From NCBI RefSeq assembly GCF_900099825.1, contig NZ_LT629693.1, forward strand, positions 8,275,116 through 8,339,115: DNA of 64,000 nt, given 5' to 3'. The first letter of the stretch is position 1, and each line of letters starts with the position of its first letter. The translations under genes were made by a program, and so were the position numbers. This DNA comes from Bradyrhizobium ottawaense (GTDB taxonomy: Bacteria > Pseudomonadota > Alphaproteobacteria > Rhizobiales > Xanthobacteraceae). This document shows, piece by piece, positions 1 through 7,261 of the stretch. The notes beneath the pieces were generated by a model that had not been told where the DNA came from, ran no database searches, and saw only the letters and a program-made list of their open reading frames with translations.

Positions 1-411
1 TTCATCGGCATGAGCAAGAAGGATGCGATCAGCCTCATGCCCCAAGGCTATCGCCTGAAGCAGGGACCGGCAGCCATCGGATTCGTTCCTCCAAACGCCA
101 TGATGGATCTGGCAAGCGCGATGTTCGACCTGGATCCGGACGGCACGGTAACGCAGATCTATCTGAACAAGAGCATCTTTGGTGCTGAAGAGATGCCGGG
201 CGACCAGTTCATGAAGGCCATCGTCTCGAACTATGGGGTGGGAGAAGTGTCGTGCGAGACGAAGCACACCGAGTACGAGCGGCTCAACGGTGTGCCCAAA
301 TACATCACCTCAACCGAATGCACCGGCTATTCCAAGAACGGTGAGCTGGTCCAGCTGACCGAGTCCAGGATCAAGGTAACGAAGCCGCGTCAGAAGCCTT
401 CGTTCAATTGA
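1..411 (+). CDS. Hypothetical protein, 5' end outside window
   Basis: The frame is open from the first base, and the first methionine (position 10) has no ribosome binding site. The preceding residues (Phe-Ile-Gly) read straight into Met-Ser-Lys-Lys-Asp-Ala, which resembles the internal 'GMSKxDA' stretch of small bacterial exported proteins, so I treat the gene as truncated by the window edge. The C-terminal part is rich in charged and polar residues with two cysteines. Function unknown. Confidence 0.55.
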   Translation, partial: FIGMSKKDAISLMPQGYRLKQGPAAIGFVPPNAMMDLASAMFDLDPDGTVTQIYLNKSIFGAEEMPGDQFMKAIVSNYGVGEVSCETKHTEYERLNGVPKYITSTECTGYSKNGELVQLTESRIKVTKPRQKPSFN

Positions 412-444
412 GCCGGTCACGCGCGGCGCCGATCGATATCCTTC

Positions 445-460
445 AGCGCGGAGCGCTCGC
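445..460. repeat. 16-bp direct repeat, copy 1
   Basis: AGCGCGGAGCGCTCGC occurs here and again, identically, at 680-695. The two copies bracket the small reverse-strand gene 460-663. The repeat contains the palindrome GAGCGCTC. Confidence 0.6.
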
Positions 461-663
461 TACCCATGCCCGTCTCGGCGTTCCTCGTCGCGGCGCGCGA
501 GCCAGGACAAGCTGTCCGCGAGGTCGTCCGCATCTTCTGCGCTGAGCCCGGTGAGGGTAACGGTGTCTTGGCACGCCACCAGGCCGGTCAGCACGTCGAT
601 GACTGACCAGCCGAATGTGTCCCGGCGAATGGTATAGCGGGCGTACTTGGGCTTATGCGCCAT
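460..663 (-). CDS. Small conserved-type hypothetical protein
   Basis: A 67-residue protein. The N-terminal half (residues 10-30) has a Trp-Ser-Val-Ile-Asp-Val...Thr-Gly core, and residues 40-56 have Gly-Leu-Ser-x-Glu-Asp-Ala-Asp-Asp-Leu-Ala-Asp. That layout recalls small alphaproteobacterial proteins that carry 'FDVxTG' and 'L.xEDADDLADLLN' segments. It is the only reverse-strand gene in the first 12 kb and is flanked by exact 16-bp direct repeats. Function unknown. Confidence 0.6.
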   Translation of the reverse strand: MAHKPKYARYTIRRDTFGWSVIDVLTGLVACQDTVTLTGLSAEDADDLADSLSWLARRDEERRDGHG

Positions 664-679
664 CGCGTCATTCTACACT

Positions 680-695
680 AGCGCGGAGCGCTCGC
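680..695. repeat. 16-bp direct repeat, copy 2
   Basis: Identical to 445-460; it lies just upstream of the start of the small reverse-strand gene 460-663. Confidence 0.6.
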
Positions 696-1046
696 CACAC
701 TCGGCCTCGACCTCATCCGGTAAATGGCCTTTTAGGCGCGGCGCCGCTCGGGATGACCTCCCGAATGGGGTGGGGTCTTTTCGAAGGCCACCCCCGTTTG
801 CATTTTCCAGGGCTTAGGAAGGCCATGGAGAGGCTTGCCGACCAGCCGGTACTGACCCAGCGGCCAGGGTGTTTTGGAGGGCCGCCCGTGCTCCGCTGCT
901 CCTGGAGGGTGACATCCAGTGATGGTCCTAAGGGGTTGGCGGAAAAGGGCCTTTTAGGGGTTCGAAGTTTGGATGAGCTGGCCGACCCAGTACCCATGTC
1001 AAGAAAAAAAATATTCTCCCAAAATTGAAACTTTGAAATGATATTC

Positions 1047-1062
1047 TTTGCTCGAATGCAAA
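1047..1062 (+). promoter_or_regulatory. Regulatory palindrome TTTGC-N6-GCAAA, first copy
   Basis: TTTGC-TCGAAT-GCAAA, with perfect 5-bp arms. Unlike most copies it has no gene immediately downstream. A further half-site (TTTGC) follows at 1069. Confidence 0.7.
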
Positions 1063-1616
1063 TTTTCGTTTGCATTCCTCATTGGCTTTCGGCATATTCA
1101 ATCCATCGAAACGACGTTGTTTCGGTCAAGTTGCAAAGCGGTCGGTTCCCTCTTGAACCTTCTGACTCTGCCCGGCGATGTGATGCCGAGTAGTTTGGAC
1201 CTTTGAAACTTGCACATAGCAATTGCGGACCTTGTAGCGGTAGCAAGCAAATGCGTTCTAGGGCCTTGGGCCGATGCCGGACGGCGGAACGTGTAAGCAA
1301 GTGAGCGAAGGGGAAAAGCGGCGAACGTGTCATGTAGCAACCGGGCAACCGGCCAAGCCTTGATACCAAGCCAGCGGATTGCAGCCCTTCAATGGGCGGA
1401 TGTGCAAGGGGATAGGTTACAGGCTTTCACCTAGACGGTTGACGAAACCGGAAAATAGCATCGGAGAGTCCTATTCAGTTAGGTATACCGTTGCCTGCTA
1501 GATCGGAAATTATGCATTCGACCCTGTACGGAGTCGCGTGGCATTCCTTAAACTGCTTTGACCGGCTGGTTTAGGGAACGTTCACGCAATAGACTTTCCA
1601 GACGCTAACACGCGCG

Positions 1617-1635
1617 GGTTACCCTAGCGGTAACC
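1617..1635. other. Perfect 7-bp hairpin
   Basis: GGTTACC and GGTAACC separated by CTAGC form a 7-bp stem with a 5-nt loop in the gene-free region. No T-tract follows, so it is not a classical terminator. Confidence 0.5.
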
Positions 1636-1871
1636 TTGTGGCCTCCGAATGCATGGTTCAACCGGCTATCGTTTCCCGCTCTATTCGGCAATGGCATGCT
1701 TTGAGCGGTGCGATAGCGGCGGACAAACCAAGCCAGACAATAGCGCAATGATATAGGCGGAACGGCGGAACGCGGGCGATTTATCGCGGCGTTTTCTGTT
1801 TCGTCCGGACCATTGCGAACTAGGCCCGGCAAAGTCCCGTCTTAGCAAAATTTCAACGTCAAACACCAAGC

Positions 1872-1953
1872 GACTCCGAGTGCATTTCAACGTGCGCTCG
1901 GAGTCTGCCTGCTATCCGGCAAGCGCATTCGACTTGCCCTTACCCGATAGCAG
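1872..1953 (+). other. Two adjacent strong hairpins before the first phage operon
   Basis: The first hairpin is a perfect 9-bp stem, GACTCCGAG (1872-1880) with CTCGGAGTC (1897-1905). The second is bipartite: CTGCTATC (1909-1916) pairs with GATAGCAG (1946-1953), and inside it GGCAAG (1918-1923) pairs with CTTGCC (1933-1938). They end 47 bases before the start at 2001, so they may form a structured leader of that operon. They match no riboswitch I recognise. Confidence 0.5.
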
Positions 1954-2000
1954 CACAGCATGACTATCGATCACCCCCACTCCCAATGGAGACTCGAACT

Positions 2001-2606
2001 ATGTCTGTCACCAACACTGTCAAGACTACCGCTCCCGCCGTCATCAAGCTCATTGAAGGCGAGAAGGCGATTACCAAGGCCCTTGAGTCAATCAAGGCCC
2101 GCGGTGCATCGCTCCAGCGCGATATCCACACCGCGGCGTGCTCCGTGCTGTCGCATGTCGGCAAGCATAAGGACGTCCGGCTTGTGACCAAGCTGCTCGA
2201 GTCCATGCCTGACATGTCGCGCAAGAATGCGCTCAAGGCGTGGTTCGAACACCACGGCCCGGTCGCCTTCTCCGAGAAGGGCGAAATCAAGTATGCGCCC
2301 GAAAACCGGATGCTGCTCGGCAACGCTATGGCCAAGCCGTTCTGGGCCTTCAAGCCGGAGGCCGCCTATGTCCCGATGGACGTGTCCGCCAGCTTCGACT
2401 CCTTCATCAAAAAGCTGGAGAAGGATCACAAGGAAACCGGCCGCGACCATACCGCGCTGGTGTCCCAGCTCCTGAAGCTGCGCCCGGATACCGACGAAAC
2501 CGCCAAGCGCGACAGCCAGAACGAAAAGGTCGCCAAGGCACCCAAGGCGCCCAAGGTCACCGCCCCGGCGCCCGTGGAAGCTCCGAAGGTCGCCGTCGCC
2601 GCCTAA
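2001..2606 (+). CDS. Conserved phage protein, unknown function
   Basis: A 201-residue protein starting at the ATG at 2001, which has GGAG eight bases upstream; the in-frame ATG at 1986 lacks such a site. The N-terminal two thirds are helical and contain a segment like phage proteins with 'HG.V.L...L...MP...R..AL..W...HGP' (about residues 45-85), a family I recall from podovirus-like early regions. The tail after residue 165 is an Ala/Pro/Lys-rich low-complexity arm that may be a nucleic-acid tether. First gene of the forward-strand gene train. Confidence 0.75.
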   Translation: MSVTNTVKTTAPAVIKLIEGEKAITKALESIKARGASLQRDIHTAACSVLSHVGKHKDVRLVTKLLESMPDMSRKNALKAWFEHHGPVAFSEKGEIKYAPENRMLLGNAMAKPFWAFKPEAAYVPMDVSASFDSFIKKLEKDHKETGRDHTALVSQLLKLRPDTDETAKRDSQNEKVAKAPKAPKVTAPAPVEAPKVAVAA

Positions 2607-2619
2607 CGGACGGTTTGCG

Positions 2620-2648
2620 CCCTCTCCCGATCGCAAGGTCGGGGGAGT
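2620..2648 (+). other. Intercistronic hairpin
   Basis: CTCTCCCGA and TCGGGGGAG flank a short loop about 15 bases after the stop at 2606. With no T-tract it could be a processing or weak attenuation site rather than a terminator. Confidence 0.35.
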
Positions 2649-2702
2649 GGCAAGCCGTACCCTTCAAACGAGACCGACTCTCCCAACGCCAGAGGTGCGC
2701 CC

Positions 2703-3122
2703 ATGCGTGTCTACCTGCAAACCCAGAATGCCCATGGCTCTTGGGTGACCCTGCTCGACGGGTCTGCCCTGTGTGCCCGCCCCGCCCGTGGTCTGCGCGG
2801 CAAGTCCCACCTGGCCAACCGTACCCCCAAGGCATCGGGTGGCAATCGCGTCGAGTATGAGCTGACCCTTGCCCTGTTCGACCACCTCGAAGCGTCGCCC
2901 GCGAACGCCCGGCTGATTGATTGCGACACCAGCCGCGTCGTCGCCAGCAAGATGACCGTCGATCGCGACCGTCACCGCTTCAAGTATCCGGCCACGCCAG
3001 AGATCCGCCGCGCGCCCCGTCCCGTGGTCCGTAAGTGCGACGTCGGCATCATGCCCCGCATCGCCAAGTGGAAGCGCACCGGCCATCTCCAGAGCTGGTA
3101 CGCCGGCATCGTGATGCGCTGA
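2703..3122 (+). CDS. Hypothetical protein
   Basis: A 139-residue basic protein with many Arg and His residues (estimated strongly positive charge). No family recognised. It follows the 2001 gene after a 95-bp spacer carrying a hairpin, and an AGAGGTG-like site precedes the ATG. The basic C-terminal half would suit nucleic-acid binding, but no motif supports this. Confidence 0.6.
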   Translation: MRVYLQTQNAHGSWVTLLDGSALCARPARGLRGKSHLANRTPKASGGNRVEYELTLALFDHLEASPANARLIDCDTSRVVASKMTVDRDRHRFKYPATPEIRRAPRPVVRKCDVGIMPRIAKWKRTGHLQSWYAGIVMR

Positions 3123-3212
3123 TGTCCCGCTGCCCGATATCCCGTCGCGACTGGCTCGCCCTGATCGCGATCCTCGAACCAATCCCCTCAACCACCGCCC
3201 AAGGTGCGCCCC

Positions 3213-3413
3213 ATGGTGACCATCCGAGAAGCCCGTCAGCGTCTGTTGGTGTCAGGCATGCGTCTGTCCCGCCGCGATGCCGAGTTCCGCGTGGCCTTCG
3301 CCGAGTTGCCGTACCCAAAGGCTGAGAAGTCCGCCTACTACACCGACGATATCGAGGACGCCATGCTTACCGGAGCCATGATGCGCCGGAAGTGTGTCCG
3401 GCCGCTTGCTTGA
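3213..3413 (+). CDS. Hypothetical protein
   Basis: A 66-residue protein. The ATG at 3213 has AAGGTG six bases upstream, which favours it over the GTG at 3204. Residues 1-25 look like a helix-turn segment (Val-Thr-Ile-Arg-Glu-Ala-Arg-Gln-Arg-Leu), followed by an aromatic/acidic region. Its last codons overlap the regulatory palindrome at 3405. Confidence 0.55.
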   Translation: MVTIREARQRLLVSGMRLSRRDAEFRVAFAELPYPKAEKSAYYTDDIEDAMLTGAMMRRKCVRPLA

Positions 3414-3420
3414 ATGCCAA
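3405..3420 (+). promoter_or_regulatory. Regulatory palindrome before the 40-residue membrane protein
   Basis: CTTGC-TTGAAT-GCCAA, matching the arms at 8 of 10 positions, 23 bases before the ATG at 3444. Confidence 0.6.
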
Positions 3421-3443
3421 CGTTTGCTCTGGAGTTGCGTACC

Positions 3444-3566
3444 ATGCCCATGACCATCTTCGAAATCTGCGTCGCTGGCTTTTTCCTCACCGTGATGGCG
3501 CTTGCCGGCGACCATCTGGGGCGCGTCCATGCAGGCGTGGCACCCCTGATGCACTACATCTGGTAA
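3444..3566 (+). CDS. Small membrane protein (40 residues)
   Basis: A GGAG nine bases upstream of the ATG and a regulatory palindrome just before it support expression. Residues 4-22 (Ile-Phe-Glu-Ile-Cys-Val-Ala-Gly-Phe-Phe-Leu-Thr-Val-Met-Ala-Leu) form one hydrophobic segment followed by a short His-containing tail. Candidates include a holin-like or membrane-associated regulatory peptide, but nothing specific can be shown. A terminator-like hairpin follows directly. Confidence 0.55.
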   Translation: MPMTIFEICVAGFFLTVMALAGDHLGRVHAGVAPLMHYIW

Positions 3567-3581
3567 TTCAGAGCCCAAAAT

Positions 3582-3602
3582 CGGGTCTAGACCCGTGTTT
3601 TT
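3582..3602 (+). terminator. Rho-independent terminator candidate
   Basis: The 14-bp palindrome CGGGTCTAGACCCG folds as a 5-bp stem with a CTAG loop and is followed by TGTTTTTG. It lies 15 bases after the stop of the small membrane protein. Confidence 0.6.
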
Positions 3603-4283
3603 GAACACCAAAGTACCGTTTTAGCCTCCGTAGGCCCCACATCTAGTGTTTTTGGGGTCTAACTGGCGCAATTAATTGCCCGCCTTTTATGGGAAGCGAA
3701 AGATCGACTCGACGGACTTCTGGCCTTTTGAGTTACATCTGACCCGTAGTTCGCCTGTATGCGTCAGATCTGGTGCATTGATAGGTGCCGTTTGCATCTG
3801 GTCACAGACCACGCCAGCTGACCGGCTTGTCTCTCCTGTCCTTACTGCTCCTCCTCTCGTATCTCAGTCTTGAGGTGGTGCATGTTCGGCGGCCGGCGAT
3901 TCCGGGGCGGCTGCGTTTCGTCTGGTTTTCATGGGGTTTTCGATCTCATGGGCGCCGGCTGATGCCGCTGCTACCCTGACCGGCTGAGCTGATCCGGAAC
4001 CGTGTCCGGGTGTCTCCAACCAGTCCCGACCAGTGCCTTCTGCTGGTCGATGCTGCCCTAGTCCTGGCTCTGTCCGCTCCCCCTGTCTTGATGACCATGG
4101 GGGTGGTGTGCCTGGTCCGGGCGGCCTCCGAAAAATCCCCTCGGCCGGTCCGATAATTCGTCGGCGGCCCATTTTCCGGGGAATTAATTTCGAATTTCGG
4201 AGGGCTGATCGAGGCCCTTCCGACCCCCGATTTATCTCACACGAACGTGGCGATGTTAGGGCCAATTTGCTCTTGCATTTCCG
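3603..4283. other. Gene-free region of about 680 bp with dyads
   Basis: I see no convincing gene on either strand. The region holds a second terminator-like dyad near 3664-3690 (GGCGCAATTAATTGCCCGCC then TTTT), a dyad TCTGAC...GTCAGA at about 3738-3769, and a hairpin CGGAGGGC...GCCCTTCCG near 4198-4222. It separates the 2-3.6 kb unit from the operon starting at 4327. Confidence 0.45.
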
Positions 4284-4299
4284 CTTGCAGTGATGCAAA
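4284..4299 (+). promoter_or_regulatory. Regulatory palindrome before the 4327 operon
   Basis: CTTGC-AGTGAT-GCAAA, arms 9 of 10, 27 bases before the ATG at 4327. An extra TTTGC and a TTGCATTT half-site occur at 4266-4280. Confidence 0.6.
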
Positions 4300-4326
4300 T
4301 AGCGAAAACAAACGAGGCAATCGACG

Positions 4327-4503
4327 ATGAATATGCGCCCCACCCTGACCGTTGTGATGCTCGACGGCACCGTTGAGAGAGTCCGCATGCGGTCCCTCCG
4401 GATCGCCCGACACGCCGCTTTCCTCATGAACGAAGGCGGGCGCTACCGCGCCGCGTTTGCCCGAATGATGCCGGTGGTCCCTCTCGGCTGGCAGGCGGTC
4501 TGA
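4327..4503 (+). CDS. Small hypothetical protein (58 residues)
   Basis: A short Arg/Met-rich protein (Thr-Leu-Thr-Val-Val-Met-Leu-Asp-Gly-Thr-Val-Glu-Arg-Val-Arg at residues 6-20). It is the first gene after a regulatory palindrome, with a CGAGG sequence upstream, and ends two bases before the next start. No family recognised. Confidence 0.5.
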   Translation: MNMRPTLTVVMLDGTVERVRMRSLRIARHAAFLMNEGGRYRAAFARMMPVVPLGWQAV

Positions 4504-4505
4504 CC

Positions 4506-4892
4506 ATGACAACCGTGTTTCAGGCGCTGACCGTCACCCGCGAATTGATCGCCGATCCGGCACGCTGGACCAAGGGCTACTTCGCCCGGGACACCGCCGG
4601 CTCCGAGGTCTACCCGACCGAGTCCAACGCCGTCTGCTGGTGCGCCGATGGCGCGCTGGCAAAGAGTGCCGATGTGACAATCGACGCCGAGAGCGGCGAG
4701 TGGAGCTGGGACACTGCCGGCGTCTATGAGGCCGCGTCCAAGCTGCTGCGATCGGTCACCAAGGAGCTGACCGGCCAGACCAGCTATTCGCGTGTCAACG
4801 ATGGCAACGTCGAGATCGAGGACAAGAGCCCGCATGAGGCGATCCTGTTCGTGCTCGATACCGCCCTTGAACGCTTTGAGAAGGAATCCTGA
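4506..4892 (+). CDS. DUF6197-like phage protein, paralogue 1
   Basis: A 128-residue protein of the pattern 'L...R.LI.DP..W.KG..ARD..G......S.AVCWCADGAL' (residues 10-52) with an Asn-Asp at about 98-99. The pattern recalls proteins annotated DUF6197 in actinobacterial and alphaproteobacterial phages (recalled, unverified). Two further members lie at 6688-7086 and 47042-47371, so the phage carries three diverged copies. Function unknown. Confidence 0.7.
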   Translation: MTTVFQALTVTRELIADPARWTKGYFARDTAGSEVYPTESNAVCWCADGALAKSADVTIDAESGEWSWDTAGVYEAASKLLRSVTKELTGQTSYSRVNDGNVEIEDKSPHEAILFVLDTALERFEKES

Positions 4893-4895
4893 CCC

Positions 4896-5078
4896 ATGGC
4901 CCGACGTACCAAGCAGAGCAAGGTCGACGCCGCCCGCATCCAGCGCGCGGTGACCGGGATACTGATCCCGATGACGTCCATCACCCGCGTCTATGCCCAC
5001 GCCGAAAAGCTGATCGCCGAGGGCGCCGACGACGACCACCTCGCGAACGGCATTCGCGTTTTCTTAGGAGGCCTGTGA
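4896..5078 (+). CDS. Small basic hypothetical protein
   Basis: A 60-residue protein with a basic N terminus (Met-Ala-Arg-Arg-Thr-Lys-Gln) and an amphipathic helix. Its stop overlaps the next start as TGATG, so it should be translated in the same operon. No family recognised. Confidence 0.55.
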   Translation: MARRTKQSKVDAARIQRAVTGILIPMTSITRVYAHAEKLIAEGADDDHLANGIRVFLGGL

Positions 5079-5350
5079 TGCTGCCGGCATCCCCTCACCC
5101 GTTCGACCCGATGCAGGCTGATCCGGCCATCGTCGAGTCCCAGGACAACGCGGTCCGCACGACCCGCACGTTCTGCGAACGTGGTCTGGATGCGTTCGAG
5201 TTCCGCTGCTCCGAGAGTAACCGACACTACGTCGTCACCCGGACCGGCGAGGCCGCGCGCTGCTTCGAGTTCGACCAGCTCGTCGCCTTCACCTCGTCCC
5301 GCATGATCCAGGCGCTCAACAAGCCTTGGTCGCTACCCGGACGGGCCTGA
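5078..5350 (+). CDS. Hypothetical protein
   Basis: A 90-residue protein starting at the ATG at 5078, with AGGAGG six bases upstream; the overlapping GTG at 5075 is an alternative. It contains two Cys residues (about 27 and 34) and an Arg-Thr-Gly-Glu-Ala-Ala-Arg-Cys turn. Coupled to both neighbours by TGATG overlaps. No family recognised. Confidence 0.55.
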   Translation: MLPASPHPFDPMQADPAIVESQDNAVRTTRTFCERGLDAFEFRCSESNRHYVVTRTGEAARCFEFDQLVAFTSSRMIQALNKPWSLPGRA

Positions 5351-5559
5351 TGATCCTGACCGCAAAGACCGAAGGCGCATTCTGTGTCGCCGCCAATCTG
5401 CCCTGCTCGCTGCCCTTGGGCGGCTGGCGGGTCGATGTCGATCCCGACATGGCACATGCCCTCGATCCCGAGGACTACTTCGAGACCAGCAGGATGACGG
5501 CACGCAATACGCCGCACCCGCTTTCACCCACACCCCATCCCTCATGGAGCGAGATATGA
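5350..5559 (+). CDS. Hypothetical protein
   Basis: A 69-residue protein whose ATG overlaps the preceding stop (TGATG). The centre contains 'GGWRVDVDPDMAHAL'. The C terminus overlaps the start of the next gene by a few bases. No family recognised. Confidence 0.5.
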   Translation: MILTAKTEGAFCVAANLPCSLPLGGWRVDVDPDMAHALDPEDYFETSRMTARNTPHPLSPTPHPSWSEI

Positions 5560-5801
5560 CCGCCCACAAGCGCATCAAGGTGACGGACGATCTGGGCAAT
5601 GTCGCCTACATCCATCGCAACCAGCTTGGCTGGACCTGCACGCTCGCCAACGGCATTCCGGCCAGCTTCTTCTACGCAGTCGGAAATGTCGACGAGACGG
5701 CATTTCGATTTCATCTTGAAGATGCTGCTGATGATGATGCCCGACTGAACGTCGTCAAGGATCACGCTGGACCTCGCCGAAAGGTGGAGTTCTTCAGCTA
5801 A
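5556..5801 (+). CDS. Hypothetical protein
   Basis: An 81-residue protein. I take the ATG at 5556 (GGAGCGA five bases upstream) rather than 5544. The beta-rich N-terminal half reads like a small SH3-like or antitoxin-like domain (Val-Thr-Asp-Asp-Leu-Gly-Asn-Val-Ala-Tyr), but no family match can be claimed. Confidence 0.55.
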   Translation: MTAHKRIKVTDDLGNVAYIHRNQLGWTCTLANGIPASFFYAVGNVDETAFRFHLEDAADDDARLNVVKDHAGPRRKVEFFS

Positions 5802-5910
5802 CGAGGCCCCGAGGTGTGCAGTAAAGCGGTCTGCACACATAGGCAGGGGAAATCCGCAGCGGTCAAAAACTAGGGTCTAGGAGACATGGCGTCCCGCACG
5901 CCAGCCGAGG

Positions 5911-6177
5911 ATGACCCGCCATACAGAGAGCAAGACGTTCGCGATCCCGGAGAAATGGGTAGCGTATTCATTGGTTGCTGCGACCCAAACGCAGTGGCGA
6001 GGCCGGCGCTATCCGGCCATTCAATTCGAGGCATTGATGCAGAACAAGTTTTTGGCTGCCGCCATCTGGATCGGTCTGGCGCTCTGGTCGTCGAGCGACA
6101 ACACGGGTGTGATCTTCCTGATTTCCTACTCGTGTCTGCTGATCGGATACAAGTTCGGCAAGGCCAACGCTGACTAG
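5911..6177 (+). CDS. Small membrane protein
   Basis: An 88-residue protein with two hydrophobic segments at about residues 46-58 and 63-80, ending in a polar Lys/Asn/Asp tail. The N-terminal 40 residues (with Ile-Pro-Glu-Lys-Trp-Val-Ala-Tyr) look cytosolic. The start is uncertain: a clearer ribosome site (TAGGAG) precedes an ATG at 5886 in another frame, and an internal ATG lies at about 6040. Last gene before the structured RNA pair. Confidence 0.5.
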   Translation: MTRHTESKTFAIPEKWVAYSLVAATQTQWRGRRYPAIQFEALMQNKFLAAAIWIGLALWSSSDNTGVIFLISYSCLLIGYKFGKANAD

Positions 6178-6184
6178 CTTTCGT

Positions 6185-6247
6185 CCCCCGCCGTGTAGCG
6201 CCTGCCTTGCGTGATACGGCACGCCGCACATGCGGACACGGTGGGGG
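6185..6247 (+). ncRNA. Unassigned structured RNA, copy A
   Basis: A three-way junction can be drawn. P1 is a 12-bp stem, 6185-6196 with 6236-6247, including one G-U pair. P2 is GCGTG-ATACGG-CACGC at 6209-6224. P3 is CGC-(4 nt)-GCG around 6225-6234. The GCCTGCCTT joining strand and the ATACGG loop are identical in copy B at 6405-6466, while stem differences are compensatory. The G-U pair (A-U in copy B) favours the plus strand. It matches no RNA family I recognise. Confidence 0.6.
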
Positions 6248-6404
6248 TCGTCACTAAATTCAACTGCCACGGAGAAAGACAATGAAGTAAGCGACCCCGC
6301 CTAGATGACACAGCACGGACGACCTTTATGACCGGAGCAGCCGGGAGCGACCGGACCCAATGCACGACCAGCGGCGTGCCAACCAATCCGCTGGAGCTAT
6401 TCGT

Positions 6405-6466
6405 CCCTCACCGTGACTGCCTGCCTTGCGTCATACGGGACGCCGCATTTGCGGACACGGTGAGGG
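6405..6466 (+). ncRNA. Unassigned structured RNA, copy B
   Basis: Same architecture as copy A, 220 bp downstream. P1 pairs 6405-6415 with 6456-6466 (11 perfect pairs). P2 is GCGTC-ATACGG-GACGC (6428-6443). P3 is CCGC-ATTT-GCGG. Relative to copy A, P1 has C-G to T-A and G-T to A-T changes, and P2 has G-C to C-G, all keeping the pairing. No T-tract follows, so these are not simple terminators. Confidence 0.6.
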
Positions 6467-6660
6467 ATTGAACGAAATGGGAGGGCGGCAGGCCGCCCAC
6501 AAAAGCGAGAGGCTGATCCCGGCTCGCGCCCTGCTGCTTCCCCGAAGGAAGTAGTCGTCGGTTGGAGGCAGACCTGCCGTCAGATACCCCAAGCTCTGAT
6601 GGTGGTGGAGAGAGAACCTCGCGAACCGACTGCAATTTACGCCAGAGGTGCGCCTTGTGG

Positions 6661-6676
6661 CTTGTTTGAATGCGAA
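6661..6676 (+). promoter_or_regulatory. Regulatory palindrome before the 6688 operon
   Basis: CTTGT-TTGAAT-GCGAA: the centre is conserved, the arms match 7 of 10. It sits 11 bases before the ATG at 6688. Confidence 0.5.
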
Positions 6677-6687
6677 TGAGGAATGAG

Positions 6688-7086
6688 ATGACCGACAGAT
6701 CGACCATCCACGCCATCCTCGTGGCGGCGCGCAAGCGCATCGAGAACCCTGCCAATTGGTGTCAGGAGTGGCACTTCCTTTTCACGGACGGCACTCCCTG
6801 GCTCTGGTCCTCCGTGATCACAGAGTCTGGATACCTGCTTCCTGGCCCGGAACAGTTGGCCTACGTCCGAACCAATGTCGCCCGATGCTGCGCTGACGGC
6901 GCGATCCTGCTGGAAGTTTTGAACGATCAATCGCAGGCCTACATCGAGGCTGAGGACATCATGCGTACCGAGGCCCAGCGCCTCTACGGCATGACCTATT
7001 CCAAGGTCAACGACAGCGAGGACGGTCACGCCAAGGTGCTGAAGGTGTTCGACGCGGCAATCGCCTGGGCATCGGAAGCAGAATGA
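6688..7086 (+). CDS. DUF6197-like phage protein, paralogue 2
   Basis: A 132-residue protein sharing with 4506-4892 the order 'I..AR.RIE.P.NW', 'ARCCADGAIL' (about residues 69-78) and 'LYG...SKVNDSEDGHAKVL..FD.AI' near the C terminus. The ATG at 6688 has GAGG six bases upstream. It heads an operon of ten ATGA-coupled genes running to 10593. Function unknown; its repeated retention suggests a role in early takeover, by inference only. Confidence 0.7.
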   Translation: MTDRSTIHAILVAARKRIENPANWCQEWHFLFTDGTPWLWSSVITESGYLLPGPEQLAYVRTNVARCCADGAILLEVLNDQSQAYIEAEDIMRTEAQRLYGMTYSKVNDSEDGHAKVLKVFDAAIAWASEAE

Positions 7087-7259
7087 ACCCCTTCGAATTT
7101 TACGACGCCGGTTACCTCGCCGGCCTCGAAGGCGATGACGCATGCCCGCATCTCGCCTTCACCCTTCCCTGGCTCTGGTGGCGCACCGGCAACTTCGTCG
7201 GTCATCACACCATGTGCTCGCAACTGGAAGCCATCGCGCTCCTATTCGAACAGGACTGA
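7083..7259 (+). CDS. Small hypothetical protein (58 residues)
   Basis: Starts in an ATGA overlap with the previous gene. The residues include 'YDAGYLAGLEGDD' and 'WLWWRTGNFVGH', a pattern seen in short phage proteins of the 'G...G..G' type, without known function. Confidence 0.6.
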   Translation: MNPFEFYDAGYLAGLEGDDACPHLAFTLPWLWWRTGNFVGHHTMCSQLEAIALLFEQD

Positions 7260-7261
7260 GC

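Larger units (their letters stand above)
696..2000. other. 1.3-kb region without a credible gene, several hairpins
   Basis: Reading frames here look like random sequence and have no ribosome binding sites. The stretch holds one exact copy of the regulatory palindrome (1047-1062), a short A-rich block near 1005-1040, a dyad CGAAAC-N6-GTTTCG at 1107-1124, and three clearer hairpins listed separately. It could be an origin or packaging region, a long leader, or an untranslated RNA; nothing in it lets me choose. Confidence 0.5.
6178..6687. other. Gene-poor region carrying the tandem structured RNA
   Basis: Apart from the two RNA copies (6185-6247 and 6405-6466), this stretch has a GGGCGGC-AG-GCCGCCC hairpin at 6483-6498 and a Shine-Dalgarno followed by the minimal ORF ATG-AAG-TAA at about 6281. 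A 47-codon frame (6327-6470) runs through the second RNA copy; I consider it less likely than an RNA function because the copies differ in frame. Confidence 0.5.

Noticed and set aside
615..1369. Several 80-137 codon frames on both strands in the gene-free region
   Set aside because: They overlap each other, lack start signals and have Arg/Pro/Ser-biased random composition.
3864..4427. A 187-codon minus-strand frame in the 3.6-4.3 kb gap
   Set aside because: No ribosome site, composition like random GC-rich translation, and it overlaps the palindrome and a better-supported forward gene.
6327..6470. A 47-codon frame running through the second structured-RNA copy
   Set aside because: The equivalent copy A is in a different frame and interrupted; stem-preserving substitutions favour an RNA. 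A short peptide cannot be fully excluded.
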